A stretch of 17,544 nucleotides of DNA from Robiginitomaculum sp. (GCA_021647805.1 JAKITZ010000017.1:1-17544), one strand, 5' to 3'. Shown: positions 1-8,113, numbered from the stretch's first letter. Numbers and translations: made by a program. The notes: generated from the sequence alone by a model not told the origin.

Positions 1-677
1 ATTCCATAGGGCGTATAGCCTCCAGTGGAAATCGATCCCATTGTTAGCAGTATAGCATCATAAATATCAGTTCCAGAAATAATCATCATTATTAGAATGA
101 CTAGCGAAACCCCAGCATAAACAATTAACATACTCCAACAAATTAGCTTTATGCGACCAGCAACATTACCTTTTTCAATAGTAAGAAATGGTGATCTATG
201 CACACCGGGGGCTGTCATATTTAATGGAGCCAGTACCAACAATGCCATCACAATGGAGGCGTAACCGCCAAGCCATTGTAATCCTGCGTGCCAAAACTCA
301 AATGAAACAGGTAATTGGTTAATTGTATAAATTCTCGCTCCAGTGGTAGTGAAATGCGAAATTGTATCAACATACGCCCGGATCCACCCTTCAGAAGCGT
401 TAACCTCCATGATTGGAATCATTGCCAATAACGGCATAAAAAGCCAAAAAGAAATAAGTAAAATTATCGATTTACGACTAGAAAGCTGTATTTCCGATCC
501 TCTGACAATCAAAGAAAAAATCACGCCAACACTGCCGCTAACAAATCCACAAAAGCCAAAAGCCATAACAGCCGATGGTTCAGAAAACCCTATAGCTATG
601 CCAACGCTGATAAATGATAAAGCGGACAAGCCAAAGCAGGCAAAAGAAAGAATTCTCAATATAGTTATTATTTTCAA
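1..677 (-). CDS. trkH: TrkH-family potassium uptake channel subunit, partial (N-terminal ~225 residues)
   Basis: Inner-membrane, ion-conducting subunit of a Trk-type K+ uptake system; its cytoplasmic partner TrkA is encoded just upstream. The gene is cut by the left edge, so about half the family's usual ~480 residues is visible. The translation shows several hydrophobic membrane segments, a first selectivity-filter loop (SHFTTTGAR), the family motif LQWLGG followed by a long hydrophobic helix, and a second filter loop (MGSISTGGYTPYG) at the edge. The reading frame is closed upstream by an in-frame TAG. The best start is TTG at 677, preceded by AAGGGGG, although the spacing is unusually short; another TTG at 659 is possible and no early ATG exists. 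It follows trkA by 48 bp on the same strand and is probably cotranscribed. Family assignment is firm; the exact start is not. Confidence 0.88.
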   Translation of the reverse strand, partial: MKIITILRILSFACFGLSALSFISVGIAIGFSEPSAVMAFGFCGFVSGSVGVIFSLIVRGSEIQLSSRKSIILLISFWLFMPLLAMIPIMEVNASEGWIRAYVDTISHFTTTGARIYTINQLPVSFEFWHAGLQWLGGYASIVMALLVLAPLNMTAPGVHRSPFLTIEKGNVAGRIKLICWSMLIVYAGVSLVILIMMIISGTDIYDAILLTMGSISTGGYTPYG

Positions 678-725
678 TTCCCCCTTAACAATAGAATTAA
701 AACGCTAAGCGACCTTAAATCAGTT

Positions 726-2099
726 TTAGAAATAATCCTTGCTTACTCGGAACATCTTTTCGACAGCAGGTATTTCAGATTGCTCAACAAATAAAATCAC
801 ATGGTCATCAGGCTTGATAATAAAAGAACCACTTGGGAATAGCACTTCTCCATCACGAGTAACCGCCCCAACACGGATACCATCTGGTATATCCAAATCC
901 CGTAAAGGTCGCCCTACTAAGGGCGAGGTAGTAAGAGCCAGCGCCTCTATTACCTCAGCTTTACCATCCTCTAGACTTTGCACTGAAATGATGCGTCCAC
1001 GACGGACGTGTTGTAAAATTATCGAGATAGTGGTTTCTCGTGGATCAATAAATACATCGACACCTAATGGTTCTTTTAATGAGTCCAATGTTCTATCATT
1101 TACCAAACACAAGGACCTTCGCACGCCAGCTTCTTTGGCAAGGCCAGCTGACAGAACATTTACCCTATCATCATTGCTCAAGCTAATGGCTATATCAGCC
1201 TCGTTCACCCCCGCCTCTATTAACGTATCTCTATCCAAGCCATCGCCGTGTAAAACCACAGTTTTCTTGAGTGCAATCGAGGCCTTTTGTGCAGTTTCTT
1301 TATCGATCTCAATCATTCGCACTCTTACGCCTGGCAGGTGTTCAAGCTCTTGAGCTAGGTTGACCCCAATATTTCCGCCCCCAATCATGACAATTTTTCG
1401 GCCACGATCTTCATTTCTACCTAATATATCTAGTGTGCGCGCTACTTGATCTGTATGAGAAATAACATATATTTCGTCTCCTGCTAGTATTTGGTCCTCA
1501 CCTTTTGGTACAAACAGTTTGCCAGCTCGTTTAACGCCAACGACCATAGAGTTAAGATCAGGAAACAATTCCGTTAGTTGTGATAACTGGGTGTTAGAAA
1601 CCGGACAATTATCAAGCAATCGAACACCAAGCAAGCTAACCTTACCCTTTGAAAATGGGGTGTTCATGAATGCTCCAGGAGTAGTGACCCTTTGCATAAC
1701 AGCTTTAGCGACTTCCTCTTCAGGGGAAATAATCACATCAATTGGCATATGGTTTTGTGAAAATAAGTCACGCCAAGCTTTTTCAAGATAATTTTTTGCT
1801 CTTATTCTGGCTATTTTCGTTTGAACGTTAAATAAAGAATGCGCCAATTGACAGGCAACCATGTTAACTTCATCTAAGTGAGTGACTGCAATTATCATAT
1901 TGGTGGATTTAATACCTGCACGCACCAGCACATCGGGATGTGATCCATGACCGACGACTCCCCTAACATCAAGATTGGTACTTATTTTCTGTACAAGTTT
2001 GGCTGAGATATCAATTACAGTTACTTCATTGTTTTCAGCACAAAGCTTCTGCGCAATACCGTAACCAACTCTTCCTGCTCCACAAATGATTACTTTCAT
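726..2099 (-). CDS. trkA: Trk system potassium uptake protein TrkA
   Basis: Cytoplasmic, NAD(H)-binding regulatory subunit that gates the TrkH K+ channel. At 457 residues it matches the usual TrkA length and has the tandem RCK arrangement: a first Rossmann fold with GAGRVG at residues 7-12 and acidic D30 at the end of beta-2, a TrkA-C region around 150-220, a second Rossmann fold with GGGNIG at 240-245 and acidic E264/D266, and a second TrkA-C region at the end. The ATG start overlaps the ntrX stop by one base (TAATG on the minus strand), implying translational coupling. Placement directly after ntrYX and before trkH is the standard alphaproteobacterial arrangement. No defect is seen. Confidence 0.95.
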   Translation of the reverse strand: MKVIICGAGRVGYGIAQKLCAENNEVTVIDISAKLVQKISTNLDVRGVVGHGSHPDVLVRAGIKSTNMIIAVTHLDEVNMVACQLAHSLFNVQTKIARIRAKNYLEKAWRDLFSQNHMPIDVIISPEEEVAKAVMQRVTTPGAFMNTPFSKGKVSLLGVRLLDNCPVSNTQLSQLTELFPDLNSMVVGVKRAGKLFVPKGEDQILAGDEIYVISHTDQVARTLDILGRNEDRGRKIVMIGGGNIGVNLAQELEHLPGVRVRMIEIDKETAQKASIALKKTVVLHGDGLDRDTLIEAGVNEADIAISLSNDDRVNVLSAGLAKEAGVRRSLCLVNDRTLDSLKEPLGVDVFIDPRETTISIILQHVRRGRIISVQSLEDGKAEVIEALALTTSPLVGRPLRDLDIPDGIRVGAVTRDGEVLFPSGSFIIKPDDHVILFVEQSEIPAVEKMFRVSKDYF

Positions 2100-3490
2100 T
2101 AGCCCTCTCCCGGGGTTGAATTCCTGCTTGAACCGATACCAAGAGTTTTAAGTTTCCGATGCAACGCAGATCGTTCCATTCCTATGTAACTTGCTGTTTT
2201 TGAAATATTACCTCCAAAGCGGCTGATTTGAACATTCAAATATTCACGCTCAAATTCAACCCTAGCGTCACGCAAAGATAATGACACAAGGCGCTCTACA
2301 CTAATTCCGCTTTGTTCATTAGTGGTCTCGTTATTATCCGGAATATGCGACAATGTAATAGCCTGCCCATTTGGTCCATCGGCCAATATCATCAGTCTCT
2401 CAACATAATTACGTAACTGTCGTACATTCCCAGGCCAATCAGCCGCCTGCATCCACCCCATAACATCATCACCAATTTTTCTTTTCACCAGCCCAGAGCT
2501 AGTACAAATCTTGTCTGCAAAAAACCGCACCAGATCAGGAATATCTTCGCGGCGTTCAATTAGTGATGGCACGACAACCGGAACAACATTTAACCTATGA
2601 TACAAATCCTCTCTGAACTTACCCAAAGAAATTTCTGATTGTAGGTTTCTTGAAGAGGAACTTATAACCCTAACATCCACATCTACTGGGTGTTGCCCTC
2701 CTAAGCGCCTGAACCTCTGCCCAACGAGTATTCTTAGTATTTTTCCCTGTGTTTGCAGGGGCATATCTGTTACCTCATCGATATATAAGGTTCCCATATG
2801 AGCTTGCTCAAACAAACCGGTTTTAGTCGTTCTTCCACAGCTGTCTTCAATCCCAAACAATTCACGCTCAACAGATTCAGGATCAAGAGTAGCAGCATTT
2901 ACCACTACAAATTCCCCATCAGCTCGATGTGATTGCAAGTGAATTGCCCGAGCAATAGTTTCCTTGCCAGCTCCCATGCCGCCAAGAACCATTACTCTTG
3001 AATTTGCTTGAGCTACCTTTTGAACAATTTGTCGGATTGTGTTAATTTTCGAAGAGTCACCAATCAACTCTACATTAGCAACATCCTTGGCTTTAAGGGC
3101 AATATTTTCCCGTTTTAGTTTTGATAATTCAAGAGCACGTCGAACCAGTAACAACAACCGCTCGCTCTTGAACGGTTTTTCAACAAAATCGTATGCACCC
3201 TTACGAATAGCCGCGACCGCTGTTTCAATTGTCCCGTGGCCTGAGATTAAAATAACAGGTAAAGAACTATCAAGGCGCTTAACCTCCTCCAGCACCCCAA
3301 TTCCATCTATGTCACTTCCCTGCAACCAAACATCTAGAACAACAAGCGCCGGTTTTCTTGTTTGCACCTCTTGCAATGCCTGATCTGAACTAGCTGCGGT
3401 TCGAGTTTGATAACCTTCATCCTCCAAGATACCGCTTATCAGTTCACGGATATCTTCTTCATCATCTACAATCAGTATATCAGCAGACAT
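2099..3490 (-). CDS. ntrX: Nitrogen assimilation / redox response regulator NtrX (AAA+ family, lacks GAFTGA)
   Basis: Response regulator partner of the membrane kinase NtrY; in Alphaproteobacteria NtrYX influences nitrogen metabolism, respiration, redox and envelope functions. The 463-residue protein has an intact receiver (D9/D10, phosphoacceptor D53, S83, K105), an AAA+ domain with Walker A GGMGAGKE at 170-177, Walker B ending in D238-E239, an arginine-finger segment FREDLYHRL at 292-300 and sensor II WPGNVRQL, and a Fis-type helix-turn-helix at about 428-451. Between ELFG and the GLFEQA segment the sigma54-contacting GAFTGA motif is absent, so classical sigma54 activation is unlikely; as I recall, this is a feature of the NtrX family rather than a local lesion. 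The start is taken as ATG 3490, which overlaps the ntrY stop (TGATG) and has a strong AGGAGGG six bases before the TTG-adjacent junction. The 3' end overlaps trkA by one base. Confidence 0.95.
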   Translation of the reverse strand: MSADILIVDDEEDIRELISGILEDEGYQTRTAASSDQALQEVQTRKPALVVLDVWLQGSDIDGIGVLEEVKRLDSSLPVILISGHGTIETAVAAIRKGAYDFVEKPFKSERLLLLVRRALELSKLKRENIALKAKDVANVELIGDSSKINTIRQIVQKVAQANSRVMVLGGMGAGKETIARAIHLQSHRADGEFVVVNAATLDPESVERELFGIEDSCGRTTKTGLFEQAHMGTLYIDEVTDMPLQTQGKILRILVGQRFRRLGGQHPVDVDVRVISSSSRNLQSEISLGKFREDLYHRLNVVPVVVPSLIERREDIPDLVRFFADKICTSSGLVKRKIGDDVMGWMQAADWPGNVRQLRNYVERLMILADGPNGQAITLSHIPDNNETTNEQSGISVERLVSLSLRDARVEFEREYLNVQISRFGGNISKTASYIGMERSALHRKLKTLGIGSSRNSTPGEG

Positions 3491-5694
3491 CAAATGCCCT
3501 CCTGTTTTGTAAGCGGGAATATAAGTCTAGCGACAGCCCCTGTTTTACCATCATCTCTATCAAGTAGCTCAAGCTGCCCATTATGGTCTTCCATTATTCT
3601 TTTAACTATTGCCAAACCAAGGCCTGTCCCTTTTTGTCTGGTTGTGAAGTACGGTTCAGTTAATTTTTGACGATTCTTATCCGGCCAACCAGAACCATTA
3701 TCTATGACATCTAACAATGCATATTTGCCTGATTTTGTAGTTTTTATTCGCACATGAGGTTTCAGGTTTATCTTCCCATTAATGCTTGAAGATGTTGATT
3801 CTGCTGCATTTTTTAGAATATTCAATAATGCTTGTGAAGAAAGCCTAGAATCACAATCAACTATTATTGATAAGTCCAAATCATCAGTTGTTATCTCAAC
3901 ATCTGGAAACGATACCTGTTGGCCAAATGCTGTTTCTTTAACTAAATTCGCCAAGTTAACAGCCTCGATTTTGGGTTGCGGCATTCTGGCAAATGATGAA
4001 AACTCATCAACCATATGACCTATATCACCTACTTGGCGAATTATTGTATTGATACACCTATCGAAAACATCTGGACTAGTCGTGATTTCTTTGCGGTATT
4101 TGCGCCGCAACCTTTCGGCTGACAACTGTATAGGCGTTAGTGGGTTACGGATTTCATGGGCGATACGCCGCGCAACCTCTCTCCACGCTGCACTACGCTG
4201 ATCTGAAACAATTTTACTCATATCATCAAAGGTAATTACATAACCATTACCTCCATCAGGTGTTATTATAACATTCAAAATAAGTTGTTGGTTTTTTCTC
4301 TCAAATTCAACAACGCTATGAATTGGGCTTAAAGCTGCATCTTCGAGCTGGTCGAGCAAATCCCTAAAAACAGGAACAATCTGCAAAATGTTTTTCCCAG
4401 CAATTTTTTCCACATCAAGATCTAATAATTCACATGCAGATAGATTTGCCAATGTGATATCCAGTTTACGGTTGATTCCAAACACCCCTGCGCTCACTCC
4501 GGAAAACACAGTTTCCATAAAACTCCTGCGCTGTTCAGCCATGTCATGAGCAGCAATTAAGTCTGAGCGTTGGGTAGCAAGCCTGATAGTCATCTCATTA
4601 AAGTCACGAGTAAGACTTGCGACTTCGTCATTTTGACTACTTGGTAACAATTGCACCGACAAATCACCATCACGCACCCGATGTGCCGCTTGGGCTAACC
4701 TGCCGATCGGCAGCACCACTTGATTTGCCGCAGCCAGCCCAACCCAAACCGCGCCAATTAGAACCAATAGTGCAATTTCTAAATAAACAAGGACAAAAGA
4801 GCGAGTAAGACGCCCTCGTTGTGAATTAGCTTCTCGATAAGCAATCCTAGCATTTTGCGCTTCCACTAGGTTTAACAAGCTACCACTGGTGGCATATCTT
4901 GCCACGTATAAATATGCATTATTGTATGATTGTAGTTTGTATAGCCCTCGTATAAGGTTTTGGTCATTTTCAAAATGTAAATTTATGTTTCCTGAGTCTG
5001 CGGCTTCGAAAGCCTCAATAGTTGGAGCTGCAAATGGAGGAGCGCCATCAAATTCTGCTAATGACAGTATAGTCCCTTGATTATCAATGATATATGCCGA
5101 TTGGAAAAATCGATGCTCAGCCTGCAACCGTAAATAATTTGTGTAAATTATTGGCCCGCCAACAAATTGCTCCACGGCTTCAGGTTGGTTCAAATCAATT
5201 GCCATAGGCCTGATTTCGCTAACAACCTCGTCGCGTTCGGCATTAAACGCGGCTTCGGCAACAATGGCCGCTTTATTAACAGCTGTTTCAACAACCGGTG
5301 AAAACCAATTCTCTATACCTTGTGAATAGACTATTGCAAAAAATGCTCCAACAATAATTGCTGGTAAAATTGCGGCTCCACTAAATAGTGTTGCAAAACG
5401 AACATGTAATCTAGGAGCAAATTCATCAGTTGAAGATTGGCGCATTAACCGTAATAGTTTGATGCCAATAAAAATTGCTAAACCAATGATTAGAACCAGA
5501 TTAAACAGCAAAATATAATATAGAGGTTGACTTGCGGGGCCTAACCTCCCTGCTCCCGAAAGAGCAAAAAAAGCAGCCAAAACCGTAACAGATATTGTTA
5601 ACGCATAGAGCGCACCAAAAATAGCTGAGGATAAAATGTTTAGTGGCTTTGAAAATCTTTCAGCCACTTGGTTTGTATTGCTGGACACGCTCAT
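3490..5694 (-). CDS. ntrY: Membrane sensor histidine kinase NtrY
   Basis: Inner-membrane histidine kinase that phosphorylates NtrX. The 734-residue protein has hydrophobic segments at about 20-47, 58-84 and 100-125, an extracytoplasmic sensor region at about 130-298, a further membrane segment at about 300-323, a HAMP linker (about 325-380), a PAS domain (about 392-495), a DHp domain with the H-box phosphoacceptor H513 in IAHEIRNPLTP, and a HATPase domain with N-box NILKNAAES (625-633), G1 DNGSGWP (665-671) and G2 GTGLGLA (689-695). All catalytic boxes look intact. The ATG at 5694 has only a weak upstream AGG at long distance, so initiation may be inefficient; the size nevertheless fits NtrY. 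Its stop overlaps ntrX. Since no ntrB is present, this is the only histidine kinase encoded in the window. Confidence 0.95.
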   Translation of the reverse strand: MSVSSNTNQVAERFSKPLNILSSAIFGALYALTISVTVLAAFFALSGAGRLGPASQPLYYILLFNLVLIIGLAIFIGIKLLRLMRQSSTDEFAPRLHVRFATLFSGAAILPAIIVGAFFAIVYSQGIENWFSPVVETAVNKAAIVAEAAFNAERDEVVSEIRPMAIDLNQPEAVEQFVGGPIIYTNYLRLQAEHRFFQSAYIIDNQGTILSLAEFDGAPPFAAPTIEAFEAADSGNINLHFENDQNLIRGLYKLQSYNNAYLYVARYATSGSLLNLVEAQNARIAYREANSQRGRLTRSFVLVYLEIALLVLIGAVWVGLAAANQVVLPIGRLAQAAHRVRDGDLSVQLLPSSQNDEVASLTRDFNEMTIRLATQRSDLIAAHDMAEQRRSFMETVFSGVSAGVFGINRKLDITLANLSACELLDLDVEKIAGKNILQIVPVFRDLLDQLEDAALSPIHSVVEFERKNQQLILNVIITPDGGNGYVITFDDMSKIVSDQRSAAWREVARRIAHEIRNPLTPIQLSAERLRRKYRKEITTSPDVFDRCINTIIRQVGDIGHMVDEFSSFARMPQPKIEAVNLANLVKETAFGQQVSFPDVEITTDDLDLSIIVDCDSRLSSQALLNILKNAAESTSSSINGKINLKPHVRIKTTKSGKYALLDVIDNGSGWPDKNRQKLTEPYFTTRQKGTGLGLAIVKRIMEDHNGQLELLDRDDGKTGAVARLIFPLTKQEGI
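3497..3503 (-). promoter_or_regulatory. Strong ribosome binding site for ntrX
   Basis: The minus strand reads AGGAGGG with a 6-base spacer to ATG 3490. It lies inside the 3' end of ntrY. The spacing favours the ATG over the adjoining in-frame TTG at 3493, and it is the strongest Shine-Dalgarno sequence I see in the ntr operon, suggesting that NtrX is made at a higher level than NtrY. Confidence 0.75.
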
Positions 5695-5743
5695 ATATTT
5701 TTAATGCCTAAATAAGCTAACTCAGCCCTGACACTGCCTCATG

Positions 5744-5771
5744 TGTTGCGTAAACTCAACAGGTTGTTGCG
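5744..5771. promoter_or_regulatory. Operator-like palindrome with repeated TGTTG half-sites upstream of ntrY
   Basis: The 83-bp gap between the ntrC-like gene and ntrY contains TGTTGCG at 5744-5750 and again at 5765-5771, start-to-start distance 21 bp (about two helical turns). Between them CAACA at 5757-5761 pairs with TGTTG at 5765-5769 across three bases, a perfect 13-bp palindrome, and also forms an inverted pair with the first TGTTG. Three half-sites in 28 bp suggest a binding site for a dimeric regulator controlling ntrYX. The element also matches CAA-N4-TTG, a spacing I recall being proposed for NtrX in rhizobia. Binding is inference; no clear -35/-10 pair was found beside it. Confidence 0.4.
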
Positions 5772-5777
5772 AAATAG

Positions 5778-7073
5778 TCACTTTTTCTGCGATAAGAGAT
5801 GCATTTGTATTTTTTTGCGAAATGTATTGCGATTTATTCCAAGTAACTTTGCAGCTTTAATCTGGTTATTTCCCGTTTGCTGAAGGGCAATCTCCAATAA
5901 TGGTTTTTCAACAGCACCGATAATAAATTGGTGTAGGTTTTCTTGTTTCAGTTGTGATGATAGCAAGGCCTTTACTACTAAACTAACATCTGGTTTCGCT
6001 TGCTCCTCGTTAAATTGATATTCTAACGATTGGCGAATTTGCGAACAGTCAATAACACGAGAATTAAACTGGATAGCTATTCGCGACATTAAATTTTTGA
6101 GCTCTCTGGCATTGCCCTTCCAAGAATAAGCTGACAGCAGCTCTATAGCTTCCTTATTTAAGGTTTTTTGGTAATTTGAAGCTTGCCCTAAAAACTCCCT
6201 AGCCAACTCACTAATATCATCGCGGCGCTGTTGTAGGTCAGGGAGCTTTATATGCAGGACTTGTAGTCTGCCTAACAATTCTGGAATGATATTTTTCGGC
6301 ACAGTAGTTACTGAGGATTTATTACAAAAAATAGATATAACCCTTGCCGGGACTTCCGCTTGTTCATTTACATCAAACCAGTCACAGAGCAGGTGCTGGT
6401 CCTCTTCTGAGAACATATTCAAACGCCTTAACACTAGGGTGTCAGCGGCTTTTATATTATTTAACAACTTTAAATCAACGCTTGGAACCAAGCAGTGCAA
6501 CCGACTGTTTAGATGCTCACCATATTTATGAATCAGGTTAGCCGCTAGGAATTTCCCACTACCAGAAGAGCCGCTAATCAATACCGGTAAACGTGAACGT
6601 GCAGAATTTGTAATCTCTCGTACAACCTGTTGCATTGCGCTGGACTTTGCGACCAAAGGAGTAATAGAGCTATTTGGAACTGCGGCACGTTTTTCTGATG
6701 CATTCATCAAGGCGCTCTTAATAGTCGCGGCCAGTGAAGAAAAACTATATGGCCTTGCAAAGAAATCTATCGCGCCAAACCGTGAAGCCAGTAAAGAGGA
6801 TAAAACCGTATTATCGCCTCCTAATGCTATTACCGGGCACTTGGGGTCAATACGACCTATCTCTTGTAGAACATCAAAGCCATTTCGTTCAGAATCAAAC
6901 AAATCTATATCAAGGACAACCAAGGAAAGTTGACCCTTTTTTGTCATTTTTAATACTATTGACAAATCATCGCTCGCTCGCACCTTATAGCCTAAAGCTG
7001 AGATGTCTTTTGCCAAACTCGCCCGACCAGCTTGATCACCGATTGCTACTAGTATGATTTGTTCGTCATTCAT
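5778..7073 (-). CDS. ntrC: Degenerate NtrC-like regulator with intact Fis-type DNA-binding domain
   Basis: Position (after dusB, before ntrYX) and domain order (receiver, AAA+, Fis HTH) identify an NtrC homologue, but the 431-residue protein is shorter than the usual ~470-480. In the receiver D55 remains, yet the acidic pair is I11-G12, the switch Ser/Thr is G85 and the invariant Lys is R107. The AAA+ domain keeps a Walker A (GSSGSGKF, 168-175) but Walker B reads TLVLRR, with R216-R217 in place of Asp-Glu; only about 42 residues separate the two, versus roughly 70 in canonical NtrC, and ELFG and GAFTGA are missing. The first arginine-finger region is also altered (PELLGRL). The HTH at about 391-425 is well preserved. 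It overlaps dusB by 4 bases. I infer a DNA-binding protein no longer able to hydrolyse ATP or activate sigma54. The open frame, operon coupling and conserved HTH argue against a dead pseudogene. Confidence 0.87.
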   Translation of the reverse strand: MNDEQIILVAIGDQAGRASLAKDISALGYKVRASDDLSIVLKMTKKGQLSLVVLDIDLFDSERNGFDVLQEIGRIDPKCPVIALGGDNTVLSSLLASRFGAIDFFARPYSFSSLAATIKSALMNASEKRAAVPNSSITPLVAKSSAMQQVVREITNSARSRLPVLISGSSGSGKFLAANLIHKYGEHLNSRLHCLVPSVDLKLLNNIKAADTLVLRRLNMFSEEDQHLLCDWFDVNEQAEVPARVISIFCNKSSVTTVPKNIIPELLGRLQVLHIKLPDLQQRRDDISELAREFLGQASNYQKTLNKEAIELLSAYSWKGNARELKNLMSRIAIQFNSRVIDCSQIRQSLEYQFNEEQAKPDVSLVVKALLSSQLKQENLHQFIIGAVEKPLLEIALQQTGNNQIKAAKLLGINRNTFRKKIQMHLLSQKK

Positions 7074-8071
7074 GTTTTTGACAACTCGTGTTTACCATAG
7101 AATAGATCGCTTAGCATTTCACGAATTTCCATGGCATCGCTCTTACGGCAAAGCTTTGAACGAAGGCTCTTAACCTCCAGGTTAGTCACATCCCCAAAAG
7201 TTGCATCAATAGTCCACGTAATATGTTTACGAAACATTTTGACTCCAGCTATTGCGCCATACAATTCAAGACTACCGGTAAATTGCTCGAGCAAATAACC
7301 TAGCTGTTGCTCCAGAGTTGGCACGCGCCCTACTCTACCTGCTAATTCATCAGCAATCAGTCCAGGAAGCCACGGCCTGCCACAAGCCGCCCTTCCAATC
7401 ATTACTCCGTCAGCACCTGACAGATCTAAAGCGGATCTGGCATCTTTTGTTGAGCATATATCTCCATTAACTAGTAAAGGCACTGATATAACCTCTTTGA
7501 CCTGTCGTACCATCGACCAATCAGCAACACCTTTATAAAACTGACAACGAGTTCTACCATGAACGCATATCAGCGATATACCAGCTTCTTCGGCGCGCTT
7601 TGCTAACTCTGGTGCATTTATGCTTAAATGATCCCATCCCAAGCGCATTTTCAAGGTTACCGGAATTTCAACTGCAGAGATTACCGCTTTGATTAAAGTA
7701 AGCGCATGATCAAGGTCACGCATTAGAGCCGAACCAGATGCTCCTTTCGTTACCTTACGAGCCGGACAACCCATATTTATATCAATTATGTGTGCTCCGG
7801 CATCAGCAGCGATTTTTGCACCTTGTGCCATCCATTTGGCTTCTCTACCAGCCAGTTGCACAACAAAAGGCTCTGAGCCAGCATCATTGGCAATTTTGCG
7901 CACCATGTCTTTTCGTCCAGCCACCAGCAATTCACTGGCGGTCATTTCACTTACCACAAGGCCTGCACCTAATTTTCTAACTAGCTTGCGAAAAGGTAAA
8001 TCACTAATTCCCGACATTGGAGCCAGAACTACAGGATTATCCAGAGTTATATTTTGGATTTGAATTGTCAT
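7070..8071 (-). CDS. dusB: tRNA dihydrouridine synthase B (NifR3 family)
   Basis: FMN-dependent enzyme that reduces specific uridines in the tRNA D-loop region to dihydrouridine. The 333-residue protein opens with the FMN-binding segment LAPMSGISDLPFR, carries the signature INMGCPARKV with catalytic C102, then K141 in TLKMRLGW, H171 in CVHGRTR, and the barrel-end motif VMIGRAACGRPWL; the remainder is the helical tRNA-binding domain. Length is typical. It is the first gene of the minus-strand ntr operon and overlaps the ntrC-like gene by 4 bases (ATGA). In related bacteria ntrB would follow it; here that gene is absent. Its start faces ispDF across an 81-bp divergent spacer. Confidence 0.95.
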   Translation of the reverse strand: MTIQIQNITLDNPVVLAPMSGISDLPFRKLVRKLGAGLVVSEMTASELLVAGRKDMVRKIANDAGSEPFVVQLAGREAKWMAQGAKIAADAGAHIIDINMGCPARKVTKGASGSALMRDLDHALTLIKAVISAVEIPVTLKMRLGWDHLSINAPELAKRAEEAGISLICVHGRTRCQFYKGVADWSMVRQVKEVISVPLLVNGDICSTKDARSALDLSGADGVMIGRAACGRPWLPGLIADELAGRVGRVPTLEQQLGYLLEQFTGSLELYGAIAGVKMFRKHITWTIDATFGDVTNLEVKSLRSKLCRKSDAMEIREMLSDLFYGKHELSKT

Positions 8072-8089
8072 GCCATGATGGACTATAGC
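8060..8089 (+). promoter_or_regulatory. Candidate promoter for ispDF
   Basis: TTGAAT (8060-8065) and TATAGC (8084-8089) are separated by 18 bp and would give a leader of about 55 bases before ispDF. Each hexamer matches the sigma70-type consensus at four of six positions. The -35 lies within the first codons of the divergent dusB gene. It is a weak match, offered because it is the best plus-strand pair in the spacer. Confidence 0.25.
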
Positions 8090-8113
8090 TGTGTAATTAA
8101 GGACAAGCTTATT

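Noticed and set aside
343..708. Open frame on the plus strand at the left edge
   Set aside because: The minus strand here encodes clear TrkH filter motifs; the plus-strand frame is its shadow.
739..1353. Long open frame on the plus strand inside trkA
   Set aside because: It is antisense to a fully conserved TrkA, its translation is Ser/Thr/Arg-rich with no recognisable domain, and it has no Shine-Dalgarno sequence; it is a shadow frame.
3491..3493. TTG as start of ntrX, one codon before the ATG
   Set aside because: ATG at 3490 forms the TGATG overlap, has ideal spacing to AGGAGGG and gives the usual NtrX N-terminus.
5778..7073. The ntrC-like gene as a pseudogene
   Set aside because: The frame is open over 431 codons, it is coupled to dusB by an ATGA overlap, and the C-terminal HTH is well conserved; decay is confined to the catalytic parts.
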